From the NCBI RefSeq assembly GCF_000422965.1, contig NZ_AUHB01000003.1:418061-482060 (forward strand): 64,000 nucleotides of DNA, given 5' to 3'. The notes beneath the pieces are model-generated. The model was given only the letters and a program-made list of their open reading frames with translations, was not told the origin of the DNA and ran no database searches. The position numbers and the translations under genes were made by a program. Below, one piece after another: positions 37,112-45,567 of this stretch (the stretch's first letter is position 1; the number at the start of each line of letters is the position of its first letter). The stretch comes from Pleomorphomonas oryzae DSM 16300 (GTDB lineage Bacteria; Pseudomonadota; Alphaproteobacteria; Rhizobiales; Pleomorphomonadaceae).

Positions 37112-37285
37112 TCAGAGGATGAAAGTCACCACGATCATCAGGACGAGGATCAGTCCACCAACAATGGCGGCAATCATCCGGCCAGCTGGCGGTCGGTTGC
37201 CGGCCGCATGACCGGCCGCGCGGGCAGCTTCGGCTTTCCTGCGGGCCTCACGCGCCTTCTTGTCGAGCTTGACGACCTCACCCAT
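37112..37285 (-). CDS. Small single-pass membrane protein, 57 residues
   Basis: Starts MGEVVKLDKKAREARRKAEAA, a Lys/Arg/Ala-rich helix, followed by AGHAAGNRPPAGR and a C-terminal membrane helix (MIAAIVGGLILVLMIVVTFIL). GGAGG lies about six bases before the ATG. It is 28 bases downstream of the asparaginase gene on the same strand and ends 6 bases from the convergent MFS stop. The positive amphipathic part should face the cytoplasm. No function is known to me; similar short tails exist in Hyphomicrobiales. Confidence 0.75.
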   Translation of the reverse strand: MGEVVKLDKKAREARRKAEAARAAGHAAGNRPPAGRMIAAIVGGLILVLMIVVTFIL

Positions 37286-37313
37286 GCTGTCCTCCCTGCC
37301 TCGAGCCTATCGC

Positions 37314-38336
37314 TCAGCCGGTAACGCCGTCGAGCGCTTCCGTGACGCGGATCGCGCCGACCGTCTCGCCAACCCAGCTCTTTACCGGTGGACCAGCGAG
37401 GTCCTGCATCTCGGCATAACCCGGATCATCGGGGGTGAGTTTCAAAAGGTCGATTAGAATTCTGGCCATTGCCGCTTCGGAGGCCCGGCCGGCGCCGTCG
37501 TCGATCTTCAAGGCAATGCCGAGACCGAGCTCCTTGATCGCTCCAATGAAGACGCCTTCGGCGCCGGTCTTGACCAGAACACGATCGCCAAGCGCCGTCA
37601 TGGCCCGCGTACAGAAACGCCCCGTGCCGGCGATCATGAAGGGTTCGGCGGCAGCCGCCAGCCTCAACCGTTCGGCAGCGCGGGCGCGGGAGGCCGTCAG
37701 ACCAACCCCGGTCACGAAACGGGCAAAGCCGTGAGCAAGCGCCCGTGGCGCCACGGCAAAGGTTGGGATGGAGCAGCCATCGATACCGCAAATATCGGTC
37801 GCATGCGGCGTGCCGGTCATCGAGGCACCGGCGGCGATGACTTCCCGCATCACCGGATGCTCCGCCTTTTCATACCCGCGCGGATCGGTGCCGGTGACGA
37901 CGCAGGTGCAGAGGAAGCCGGTGTGCTTGCCCGAGCAGTTGTTGTGAATGCGACCGGGCTTTTCGCCACGGCGGTGCAACTCGCCCTGATCGTCATGCCG
38001 GCCCGGCCAGTGGGGACCGCAGGCAAGGCACCCCTCGTCGAGGCCAGCGGCGGCAAGCATGGCGCGGGCGGTTTCCACATGCCGTGGCTCGGCATTGTGG
38101 GACGCCATGGAAAGCGCCAGCTCGGCGTCGCCAAAGCCGAAGCGATCGGCGGCGCCGCTTTCCACGAATGGCAGCGCCTGGAACGGCTTGACCGCAGAAC
38201 GGGGAAAGCTTGGACGCTCAATATCGCCGACACCGAACACCAGGCGGCCGTCGCCATCGACGATGGCCACCGAGCCCCGGTGAAAGCTTTCGACGATGGG
38301 TCCACGCGTCACTTCGACCAGAACCGGATTTTCCAT
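37314..38336 (-). CDS. L-asparaginase of the Rhizobium etli ReAV class
   Basis: A 340-residue asparaginase II family protein, unrelated to the E. coli AnsA/AnsB fold. Catalytic and metal residues known for ReAV can be matched: Ser47 and Lys50 (RSAVKPFQ), Ser79 (SMASHN), Cys134 and Lys137 (NNCSGKHTG), Cys188 (CGIDGCSIP), then Cys242 (GRFCTRAM) and Lys256 (VLVKTGAEG). It hydrolyses asparagine to aspartate and ammonia in the cytoplasm. It is five bases after the aminotransferase stop, so the two share an operon, which fits amino-acid catabolism or nitrogen supply. Confidence 0.92.
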   Translation of the reverse strand: MENPVLVEVTRGPIVESFHRGSVAIVDGDGRLVFGVGDIERPSFPRSAVKPFQALPFVESGAADRFGFGDAELALSMASHNAEPRHVETARAMLAAAGLDEGCLACGPHWPGRHDDQGELHRRGEKPGRIHNNCSGKHTGFLCTCVVTGTDPRGYEKAEHPVMREVIAAGASMTGTPHATDICGIDGCSIPTFAVAPRALAHGFARFVTGVGLTASRARAAERLRLAAAAEPFMIAGTGRFCTRAMTALGDRVLVKTGAEGVFIGAIKELGLGIALKIDDGAGRASEAAMARILIDLLKLTPDDPGYAEMQDLAGPPVKSWVGETVGAIRVTEALDGVTG

Positions 38337-38341
38337 CGGAT

Positions 38342-39508
38342 TTATCGTCCCTGTTTGTCGATCCAGGCGGCGAGACGGGCAATGGCCTCGTCCAGCACCT
38401 CGTCGCGCTTGGAAAAGCAGAAGCGGATGAAGCGCTTCGGTGGGGCGGACATGTAGAAGGCCGAGACCGGCACCGCCGCGACGCCTGCCTCGCGCGTCAT
38501 CCTGAAGCAAGCCTCGGCGTCATCGTCGATACCGAGCGGTCCGGTATCGGTGACAATGAAGTAGGTGCCGGCTGACGGCAACACCGAGAAGCCGAGTTTC
38601 GAAAGCCCGTCCGACAGACGATCCCGCTTGGTCTGCAATTGAGCAATGCCCCCATCGAAATAGTCGTCGTCAAATGAAAGTCCATGCGCCACTGCCGTCT
38701 GCAAGGCCGGCGGCGTTGTAAAGGTGACGAACTGATGCGCTTTGGCGATCGGCTCCATCAGGGCCGGCGACGCGGTGACATAGCCGACCTTCCAGCCAGT
38801 CAGCGAGAAGGTCTTGCCGGCCGAGCCGATACGGACGACGCGATCGCGCATGCCGGGAAGCTGCATCGGCGAGACGTGCCGGCCGCCATCGAACACCAGA
38901 TGCTCATAGACCTCGTCGGAAATCACCACCGCGTCGTGCTTCAGGCAGAGGCCGGCGATCAGTTCCAGCTCCTGCCGCGAAAACACCTTGCCCGCGGGAT
39001 TCATCGGCGTGTTGATCAGGATCGCCTTGGTACGCTCGGAGAAGGCAGCGGCCAGCGCGTCAGGATCGAGCTCCCAGGTCGGAGGAGCGATGCGGACCGG
39101 CTTTGGGATTCCGCCAGCCTGTAGGACGATTGGCAGGTAGCTGTCGTAGAGTGGCTCGATCAGCACCACCTCGTCACCTGGACGGACAAGGCCGAGAATG
39201 GCGTCGGCGAGCGCCTCGGTCGCACCGGATGTCACCATCACCTCGCTGGCCCAGTCGATATCGAGGCCGTAGAAGCGCTTGTTAATGGCGGCGACCGCCT
39301 GCCGCAGGGCCGGCAGGCCCATCATCGGCGGATATTGGTTGGGGCCTGAAAGAAAAGCCTCTGCCGCGGCGCGCCGCACCTCCTCCGGGCCGTCGACATC
39401 GGGAAAACCCTGGCCGAGGTTGATGGCGCCGGTGTCGCGGGCAAGGCCCGACATCACCTCAAAGATGGTCGTGGGAAGGCCGGTGAAAACAGGATTGGTG
39501 GGCTTCAT
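38342..39508 (-). CDS. Class I/II aminotransferase (YbdL/kynurenine-aminotransferase type)
   Basis: A 388-residue PLP aminotransferase. It begins with PVFTGLPTTIFEVMSGLARD, then INLGQGFPDVDGPEEV, PNQYPPMMGLPALR, VTSGATEAL, NTPMNPAGKVF, DEVYEHLVFD and the PLP Lys232 in GSAGKTFSLTGWKVGY. This set fits the methionine/aromatic/glutamine aminotransferases such as YbdL and kynurenine aminotransferase. It heads the operon with the asparaginase and the small membrane protein and is divergent from the TPP riboswitch. Confidence 0.92.
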   Translation of the reverse strand: MKPTNPVFTGLPTTIFEVMSGLARDTGAINLGQGFPDVDGPEEVRRAAAEAFLSGPNQYPPMMGLPALRQAVAAINKRFYGLDIDWASEVMVTSGATEALADAILGLVRPGDEVVLIEPLYDSYLPIVLQAGGIPKPVRIAPPTWELDPDALAAAFSERTKAILINTPMNPAGKVFSRQELELIAGLCLKHDAVVISDEVYEHLVFDGGRHVSPMQLPGMRDRVVRIGSAGKTFSLTGWKVGYVTASPALMEPIAKAHQFVTFTTPPALQTAVAHGLSFDDDYFDGGIAQLQTKRDRLSDGLSKLGFSVLPSAGTYFIVTDTGPLGIDDDAEACFRMTREAGVAAVPVSAFYMSAPPKRFIRFCFSKRDEVLDEAIARLAAWIDKQGR

Positions 39509-39664
39509 CGCAAATCAATCGCAGGAAAACTCGCCGACCCTAGTGGACCGTTGCGTAGGCCACAAGCCGTTTGCCGCTTGAACACGCTCGCCGGGCGCAT
39601 GGCTCACTGGCGCCGATTGAGGTCTTTGCCTATGGCGCATCGGAGTTCATCCGGCTAAGCTGAT

Positions 39665-39755
39665 GCCATCTCACGGGGTGCCTCATCAGAGGCTGAGAGG
39701 AGTTTCTCCAACCCGACGAACCTGATCCGGGTCATGCCGGCGGAGGGATAGAGCC
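39665..39755 (+). promoter_or_regulatory. TPP riboswitch (THI element)
   Basis: All conserved blocks of the thiamine pyrophosphate aptamer are present in order: ACGGGGTGCC (39673 on), GGCTGAGAG (39691 on), ACCCGACGAACCTGATCC (39711 on) and ATGCCGGCGGAGGGATAG (to 39751). It lies on the plus strand 60 bases upstream of the NIPSNAP-TRAP operon. CGGCGGA at 39738-39744, in the 3' part of the aptamer, can pair with TCCGCCG at 39779-39785, which could be the switching helix. The aptamer binds TPP and normally turns expression off when TPP is plentiful. Confidence 0.96.
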
Positions 39756-39773
39756 ATGCAGACAGTGACCTGA
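39756..39773 (+). CDS. Possible five-codon leader peptide after the riboswitch
   Basis: ATG CAG ACA GTG ACC TGA begins four bases after the aptamer; GGAGGG of the aptamer lies nine bases upstream and could serve as its ribosome binding site, so translation would be possible only when the aptamer is unfolded. It is in the same frame as the NIPSNAP gene 42 bases further on. It may be a relic of a longer gene start or a coupling device. Confidence 0.25.
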   Translation: MQTVT

Positions 39774-39815
39774 AGCGTTCCGCCGCCCGCCCATTTCCAC
39801 GACGGCTGAACGATC

Positions 39816-40148
39816 ATGATTCTCGACGAACGCACCTACACAATCGAGCCGGCGCACGTCGGCACCTATCTCGACCTCTATGTATCCGAGGGCATGGCAA
39901 TCCAGACCGGCCATCTCGGCATTCTGGTCGGCTGGTTCACGCAGGATATCGGCACCGTCAATGACGTTGTCCACATCTGGCAATATGACGACCTCGCCGA
40001 CCGCGACCGCCGACGCGCCGCCATGGAGGCCGATCCCGCATGGCAGACGTTTCGCGCCAAAGCCTCACCCTTCGTGCAGGCCATGCGAAGCCGCATCCTG
40101 AAGCCGGCTTGGTTCTCGCCCCTTGGCGGCACGGGACTGCGACCATGA
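39816..40148 (+). CDS. NIPSNAP-domain protein
   Basis: A 110-residue protein with one NIPSNAP domain (ferredoxin-like dimeric alpha-beta barrel type): LDERTYTIEPAHVGTYLDLY, TGHLGILVGWFTQDIGTVNDVVHIWQYDDLADRDRRRAAMEADPAW in outline. No signal peptide. Its TGA overlaps the ATG of the TRAP permease, so they are coupled. The ribosome binding site is poor, which suits control by RNA structure. Being first under the TPP riboswitch, it may act on, or bind, the compound taken up by the transporter; no role in thiamine metabolism is known to me for this family. Confidence 0.88.
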   Translation: MILDERTYTIEPAHVGTYLDLYVSEGMAIQTGHLGILVGWFTQDIGTVNDVVHIWQYDDLADRDRRRAAMEADPAWQTFRAKASPFVQAMRSRILKPAWFSPLGGTGLRP

Positions 40149-41941
40149 CCCGGATTGCCGCGCAGTTGTCATCGACGATCGATCGACTGCTGACCGGCCT
40201 GCTGGCGGCAATCCTGGCCGCGCTGCTTGTTCTGGTGTCCGGCGCCACGCTGCTGCGCTATCTCTTTTCAACCGGCTTCGTCGCCACCGAGGACCTCGGC
40301 ATCCTCCTGCATACAGCGATGGTGTTCCTCGGGCTGCCGCTCTGCGCCAGCGGCCCGCTCGCCATGCGCATCGACGTCGTAACCCGCCACCTCGGTCCAA
40401 GGGGACGCGCCGCCGCCGATATCCTGTCTGACGCCGTCACGCTGGCGGCTGTGCTGGTCCTGATGCTCGGCGCCGGCAAGGTGGCCACGCTGATCGGCGG
40501 CACCTCGCCCACCCTCGGCATATCGGAAAGCTGGCGCTTCTGGCCGGTGGCGATCGGCGGCGGGCTGGCGACGGCACAACTGGTTCTCCAATCCATGTCC
40601 AGCGATCGGCGCTGGTACTCCACGCTCATGATCGTTGCAGGCGGCAGCGCTCTCGCCACGCTACCGCACCTGCCATTGCTATTGCCGGTCGGTTTACCGA
40701 GCCTCGTCGCCTGCGTCGTCATTTGCGCTGCGCTGGCGGCCGGCGCACCTTTCGTTCATGCGCTGATCGTCGGACTTGCCGTTGCCGTCCCCTTTGGCGC
40801 CCGCCTGCCGGAAGCTGCCATCGTGCAGCAGACGGTCTCCGGCATGGGCAAGTTTCTGCTCCTTGCCATTCCCTTCTTCCTGCTGGCCGGTATGCTGATG
40901 AACGCCGGCGGTTTGGCCCATCGCCTCGTCAGCTTCGCCTCGGCGCTGGTCGGTCATCGGCGGGGCGGTATGGCCCAGGCGACGCTGGTCACCAACCTGA
41001 TGTTTTCCGGCGTCTCCGGCTCATCGATCGCCGACGCCGCCTTCGGCGCCAAGGTGTTGGCGCCAGCCCTCGTCGCCGACGGCGTCAGGCCGGAAAAGGC
41101 AGCCGCCATCGTTGCTGCCACGGCAGTGCTGCCCAACATCATCCCGCCGTCGATTGCTTTCCTGCTGCTCGCCTCGGCGACCAATCTGTCGGTGGGAGCC
41201 TTGTTTGAGGGCGGGCTCTATGCCGGCCTGATCCTGGCGGCGTCCATGGCGGTGTTGTTGCATGTTTCCGCTGGCGCGCCGGCGCGCCCAGCTGCCGATC
41301 GGCGCGAGCGCCTGTCCACTTTCGTCTCGGCGGTGCCGGTGTTCGGCTTGGCGCTGGTAGTCTTCTTCGGCATTCGTCTTGGCGTCGCGACACCCACGGA
41401 GGCAGCGGCAGTCGCTTCGGTCTACGCACTCATCGCCGCACTGGCCGTTCCGGGCGGCCGCAACGCAAGCCTCGCCGCCTTTCTCCAGGCTGGGCGTGAG
41501 ACGGCGGCAATCGGTCTTCTTGTCGCCTCGTCGGCACCGCTGGTCTTCCTGTTGGCCGTCGACGGGCTGCCGCAGGCACTGGCCGGCTGGGTAACGGTGC
41601 TGGGCAACAATCCCCTGGCAGTCATGCTCATCGCCAACCTGATCCTGCTGGGCGTCGGCGGCCCACTCGACGTTGGCCCCGGAATCCTGCTCTTCGCGCC
41701 GCTGCTCATGCCGTCAGTTATCGCAGCCGGCATCGATCCCGTGGCCTTCGGCGTCATCCTCACCGTCAACCTGATGATCGGCGGTCTGACGCCGCCGGTT
41801 GGCGTGCTGGTGTTCGTCGCCGCCGGCATCACCGGCCTTTCCGCCAGTGCCGTCTTCCGTGCCGTACTGCCGCTCACCCTCGTTCTCATTGCCGCCACCT
41901 CATTGATGGCGCTCGCCGCCGCCCTATGGGCGCTCCTGTGA
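40145..41941 (+). CDS. TRAP transporter fused small and large permease (DctQ-DctM)
   Basis: A 598-residue membrane protein. Residues 1-170 are the DctQ part with four helices (TGLLAAILAALLVLVSGATLLRY; MVFLGLPLCASGPLAMRIDV). Residues about 175-598 are the DctM part with 10-12 helices; marks are FLLLAIPFFLLAGMLMNAGG, MFSGVSGSSIADAAFGAKVL, TAVLPNIIPPSIAFLLLASA and LTPPVGVLVFVAAGI. TRAP systems import organic acids and related solutes with a sodium gradient. It sits between the NIPSNAP gene and the binding protein and is under the TPP riboswitch, which points to thiamine or a related compound. Confidence 0.93.
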   Translation: MTRIAAQLSSTIDRLLTGLLAAILAALLVLVSGATLLRYLFSTGFVATEDLGILLHTAMVFLGLPLCASGPLAMRIDVVTRHLGPRGRAAADILSDAVTLAAVLVLMLGAGKVATLIGGTSPTLGISESWRFWPVAIGGGLATAQLVLQSMSSDRRWYSTLMIVAGGSALATLPHLPLLLPVGLPSLVACVVICAALAAGAPFVHALIVGLAVAVPFGARLPEAAIVQQTVSGMGKFLLLAIPFFLLAGMLMNAGGLAHRLVSFASALVGHRRGGMAQATLVTNLMFSGVSGSSIADAAFGAKVLAPALVADGVRPEKAAAIVAATAVLPNIIPPSIAFLLLASATNLSVGALFEGGLYAGLILAASMAVLLHVSAGAPARPAADRRERLSTFVSAVPVFGLALVVFFGIRLGVATPTEAAAVASVYALIAALAVPGGRNASLAAFLQAGRETAAIGLLVASSAPLVFLLAVDGLPQALAGWVTVLGNNPLAVMLIANLILLGVGGPLDVGPGILLFAPLLMPSVIAAGIDPVAFGVILTVNLMIGGLTPPVGVLVFVAAGITGLSASAVFRAVLPLTLVLIAATSLMALAAALWALL

Positions 41942-41964
41942 TCTCGAACTACGGAGGAAATCCC

Positions 41965-42951
41965 GTGCCCATCCTTACCCGTCGCGCCTTTACCGCCGGC
42001 CTCACCGCCCTCGCCCTTCCCTCGATCATCCGACCGGCCCACGCCGGGTCGCGACCGCTGACCGTCGCCTCGTTGCTCGGCGATGATAAGCCTGAGACAA
42101 AGATTTGGCTGAAGGTGCGCGACCTCGTGGAAGCAAAGCTGCCCGGCCGCTTCGATTTCCGCGTCGTCGGCAACGCCGCGCTGGGCGGCGAAAAGGAGGT
42201 GGCCGAGGGTATCCGCCTCGATTCCATCCAGGCCAGCCTTTCCACCTTATCGGCCCTGTCGGCCTGGGTGCCGGAGACGCAGCTGTTCGACCTGCCCTTC
42301 GTCTTCCGCGATCGCGATCACGTTCGCCGCGCCACCGCCAGCCCGATCGGCAACGAGTTCAAGGCGAAGCTGACCGACCAAGGCTTCGTCACCCTCGGCT
42401 TCATCAACTACGGGGCCCGTCACCTGCTCGCCAAGGAGGCGGTGACCACGCCCCAAGGCGTGGCCGGAAAGCGCATTCGCGTCATCCAGAGCCCGCTTCA
42501 CGTCGAGCTCTGGAAGGCTTACGGCGCTCTGCCGACGCCCATCCCGATCACCGAGACCTATAATGCGCTGAAGACCGGCGTGGTCGACATGATGGACCTC
42601 ACCAAGTCCGCCTATGCCGGCTTCCGTCTCTATGAAGTGGTGCCCTATCTCATCGAGACCGCCCATATCTGGGCGACCGGCGCGGTCTATCTGTCGGCCA
42701 GCTTCTGGAATGGTCTCAATGATGAGGAAAAGGCCGTGTTCTCCGCCGCAATCGCCGAGGCATCGATCTATTTCGACACGCTGATGGAAGCAGATGAAAC
42801 AACATCCATGGAAGCGGCAAAAGCAGCCGGTGGCCAGACGATCACACCGGAAAACCGCGACACCTGGGTGAAAGGTGCCGAGGGCGTCTGGGCGGCCTTG
42901 GCGCCGAAGGTGGGCGGCATGGAAAAAATCCAGGCGTTGGCCGCGCTCTGA
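41965..42951 (+). CDS. TRAP transporter periplasmic binding protein (DctP type), Tat signal
   Basis: A 328-residue binding protein. The start is a GTG at 41965 with GGAGG seven bases upstream; an ATG at 41926 inside the permease gene is less likely. The N-terminus VPILTRRAFTAGLTALALP carries a twin-arginine motif (Arg6-Arg7), so it is probably exported folded by Tat. The DctP fold is clear, and the ligand arginine of the family appears to be Arg172 in GKRIRVIQSP, which in studied members salt-bridges a substrate carboxylate. The spacing from this Arg to LPTPIPITETYNALKTGVVD is as usual. Confidence 0.93.
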   Translation: MPILTRRAFTAGLTALALPSIIRPAHAGSRPLTVASLLGDDKPETKIWLKVRDLVEAKLPGRFDFRVVGNAALGGEKEVAEGIRLDSIQASLSTLSALSAWVPETQLFDLPFVFRDRDHVRRATASPIGNEFKAKLTDQGFVTLGFINYGARHLLAKEAVTTPQGVAGKRIRVIQSPLHVELWKAYGALPTPIPITETYNALKTGVVDMMDLTKSAYAGFRLYEVVPYLIETAHIWATGAVYLSASFWNGLNDEEKAVFSAAIAEASIYFDTLMEADETTSMEAAKAAGGQTITPENRDTWVKGAEGVWAALAPKVGGMEKIQALAAL

Positions 42952-42960
42952 AATCCCATG

Positions 42961-42992
42961 AAAAAGCCGGCTCGCCTCGCGGCGGCCGGCTT
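42961..42992 (-). terminator. Terminator for pyrG (and possibly the TRAP operon)
   Basis: AAGCCGGC (42964-42971) pairs with GCCGGCTT (42985-42992). On the minus strand the stem is followed by TTTTT (42965-42961), 22 bases after the pyrG stop. It lies between two convergent genes; on the plus strand it has only TT after it. Confidence 0.8.
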
Positions 42993-43014
42993 CCGATCTC
43001 GATAAAGCCCAGCG

Positions 43015-44643
43015 TCAAACCAGACGGCTCTGCTCCACGGCCGCCTCGATGAAGCTGGCGAACAGCGGATGCGGCTCGAACGGCCGGCTCTTCAGCTCGG
43101 GGTGATACTGCACGCCGATGAACCAGGGGTGACCAGGAATCTCCACCGTTTCCGGCAGGACGCCGTCCGGCGACATGCCGGCGAACGACAGGCCACAGGC
43201 TTCCAGACGATCGCGGTAGTCGATGTTCACCTCGTAGCGGTGACGATGGCGCTCGTGGATGATCTCCGAACCATAGATCTCGGCGATCTTGGACCCCTTG
43301 GCGAGATGCGCCTCATAGGAGCCGAGGCGCAGCGTGCCGCCCATGTCGCCACCAGCCCTGCGCTTCTCCAGCGCATTGCCCTTCAGCCACTCGGTCATCA
43401 GACCGACAACCGGTTCCTCGGTCGGGCCAAACTCCGACGACGAGGCGCCCGTCACGCCAGCCAACGCCCGAGCCGCCTCGATCACCGCCATTTGCATGCC
43501 AAAGCAGATGCCGAAATAGGGTACGTTATGCTGCCGTGCAAAACGAGCCGCGAGGATCTTGCCCTCCGAACCGCGCTCGCCGAATCCGCCCGGCACCAGG
43601 ATGCCGTGAACGTGGTCGAGATAGGGGGTAGCGTCCTCCTTCTCGAACACTTCGCTCTCGATCCATTCGATCTTGACGCGCACGTTGTTGGCGATGCCGC
43701 CATGCACCAGAGCTTCGATCAGCGACTTGTAGGCGTCCTTCAGCACCGTGTACTTGCCGACGACGGCGATGTTGACCTCGCCCTCGGGGTTCTTGATGCG
43801 ATTGACGATGCCCAGCCAGCGGTCCAGCTTGGGGGCCGGCGCCGCTTCGATGCCGAAGGCGGCCAGCACTTCATCGTCGAAGCCTTCCTTGTGGTAGGCG
43901 AGCGGCACCTCGTAGATGTTGCCGACATCAAGGCCGGGGATGACCGCCGACTGACGAACGTTGCAGAACAGCGACAGCTTCTTGCGCTCACCCTCGGGGA
44001 TGGGCCGGTCGCAGCGGACAAGTAGAATGTCCGGCTGGATACCGATGGAACGCAGCTCCTTCACCGAATGCTGCGTCGGTTTGGTCTTCAGCTCGCCCGC
44101 CGAGGGAATGTAGGGCATCAGCGTCAGATGGATGTAGACGCAATGCCGGCGTGGCAGCTCATTACCGAGCTGGCGGATCGCCTCCAGGAACGGCATCGCC
44201 TCGATGTCACCCACCGTGCCGCCGATCTCGCACAGCACGAAGTCATAGTCCTCGTTGCCGTCGAGAATGAACGCCTTGATGGCGTCGGTGACGTGCGGGA
44301 TGACCTGCACCGTACCGCCGAGATAGTCGCCATGCCGTTCGCGGGCGATGATCTCCTGGTAGATGCGGCCGGTGGTGATGTTGTCCTGCTTGTTGGCCGG
44401 GCGCCCCGTGAAGCGCTCGTAATGGCCAAGATCGAGGTCAGTCTCCGCGCCGTCGTCGGTCACGAAAACTTCGCCATGCTGATACGGAGACATCGTCCCC
44501 GGATCGACGTTCAGATAGGGGTCGAGCTTACGGAGACGAACCTTGTAGCCACGCGCCTGCAGGAGAGACGCAAGAGCTGCTGCCGCAAGCCCCTTGCCCA
44601 AGGACGAAACCACGCCGCCAGTAATGAAGATGTACCGCGCCAT
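43015..44643 (-). CDS. pyrG: CTP synthase
   Basis: A 542-residue enzyme that makes CTP from UTP, ATP and glutamine. The N-terminal synthase domain starts [20 protein letters not shown] (P-loop-like) and has [23 protein letters not shown] and [11 protein letters not shown]. The C-terminal glutamine amidotransferase domain has [12 protein letters not shown], the Cys nucleophile in GICFGMQMA and the His-x-Glu pair in [12 protein letters not shown]. Length and motifs are normal. It is preceded by secG at 198 bases, separated by a terminator. Confidence 0.98.
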   Translation of the reverse strand: MARYIFITGGVVSSLGKGLAAAALASLLQARGYKVRLRKLDPYLNVDPGTMSPYQHGEVFVTDDGAETDLDLGHYERFTGRPANKQDNITTGRIYQEIIARERHGDYLGGTVQVIPHVTDAIKAFILDGNEDYDFVLCEIGGTVGDIEAMPFLEAIRQLGNELPRRHCVYIHLTLMPYIPSAGELKTKPTQHSVKELRSIGIQPDILLVRCDRPIPEGERKKLSLFCNVRQSAVIPGLDVGNIYEVPLAYHKEGFDDEVLAAFGIEAAPAPKLDRWLGIVNRIKNPEGEVNIAVVGKYTVLKDAYKSLIEALVHGGIANNVRVKIEWIESEVFEKEDATPYLDHVHGILVPGGFGERGSEGKILAARFARQHNVPYFGICFGMQMAVIEAARALAGVTGASSSEFGPTEEPVVGLMTEWLKGNALEKRRAGGDMGGTLRLGSYEAHLAKGSKIAEIYGSEIIHERHRHRYEVNIDYRDRLEACGLSFAGMSPDGVLPETVEIPGHPWFIGVQYHPELKSRPFEPHPLFASFIEAAVEQSRLV

Positions 44644-44780
44644 GGGCCTTCAACCTATCTTTTCGCGGACCCGTTGGGGAGTGGTCCGACCGGTTTATCC
44701 AAAACAAAACGAAAAAGCCCTCCCGGAAAGTGTTAACCCTCCGGTCGACTCGTCGCTTCAAGCTATTGTTCGGTCTCATG

Positions 44781-44807
44781 AAAACGGCCGCGGAAGTCCG
44801 CGACCGT
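44781..44807 (-). terminator. Terminator for secG
   Basis: GCGGA (44790-44794) and TCCGC (44797-44801) form the core, and the outer ACGG/CCGT arms extend the stem with small mismatches. On the minus strand TTTT follows at 44784-44781. It lies 34 bases after the secG stop. Confidence 0.6.
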
Positions 44808-44840
44808 CTGTATCCGATTTCTACCGGACGGGGTTCGTCC

Positions 44841-45380
44841 TTAAGGCGTCGGCGCCGGATTAGCTGGCGTTGCCGGGGTCGTGGCCGGAGCCGCCGGGGT
44901 TGCCGGTGCCGAATCAGTGGTCGGCGCGGCCGGCGTTTGCGTCGCCGGCGCGGCTGGCGCAGGCGTCGCAGGAGCCGGAGTTGCCGGCGCAGCCGGGATC
45001 TCGACGGCGGGCGCAACCGGCGCATTGCCCGGCTGGGCAGCCGGCTTGCTCATCTTGTTGAGCTGATCGAGAACGCCACCCTTGCCGGAACCGATCGGCT
45101 GATCGGCAGTCGGGGAAGCTGGCGCCGTCTGCACTTTATCCAGGATGGAATTATGCGAGCCGGTCAGGCGCGGCAGAACCGACAGACCGATCGACGTCAG
45201 AAAGAACAGCGTCGCCAGAATTGCCGTGGCACGGGTCAGCACGTTGGCGGTGCCGCGGCTGGTCATGAAGCCACCGCCGCCACCGATACCAAGCGCGCCG
45301 CCTTCGGAACGCTGCAGAAGCACGACGCCCACCAGGGCTGCGACCACCATCAGGTGGATGACGAGAAGAACGGTTTGCAT
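44841..45380 (-). CDS. secG: Preprotein translocase subunit SecG with long Pro/Ala tail
   Basis: A 179-residue SecG. Residues 1-80 contain the two helices and the conserved loop (VLLQRSEGGALGIGGGGGFMTSRGTANVLTRATAILATLFF). After residue 85 a hydrophilic tail begins and the last 70 residues are almost only Pro, Ala and Thr (about 44845-45040). Such tails are common in alphaproteobacterial SecG and are of unknown use. SecG assists SecYE in protein export. It stands just upstream of pyrG, a common order in the group. Confidence 0.95.
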   Translation of the reverse strand: MQTVLLVIHLMVVAALVGVVLLQRSEGGALGIGGGGGFMTSRGTANVLTRATAILATLFFLTSIGLSVLPRLTGSHNSILDKVQTAPASPTADQPIGSGKGGVLDQLNKMSKPAAQPGNAPVAPAVEIPAAPATPAPATPAPAAPATQTPAAPTTDSAPATPAAPATTPATPANPAPTP

Positions 45381-45567
45381 GTAACCCCAAAACTTTCAAA
45401 GGGCATCCCAGCCCGGGACGCGCCAAAGGGCACACTGACCGCCTATGCGGTCCGAGTCCGCGGCGTTGTACACGAAGGGCGGAGGCCTTTCCACCTTTCT
45501 ATGGCGTTTATTTTGGGAAGCGAACGCCTTATCACAAGCCCTCCCCTCAAGAGAGGAGCCAGCGATC

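Noticed and set aside
44845..45040. Pro/Ala repeat in secG as a separate coding gene on the plus strand
   Set aside because: Several plus-strand frames are open there because of the repetitive GC-rich text, but secG on the minus strand explains it.
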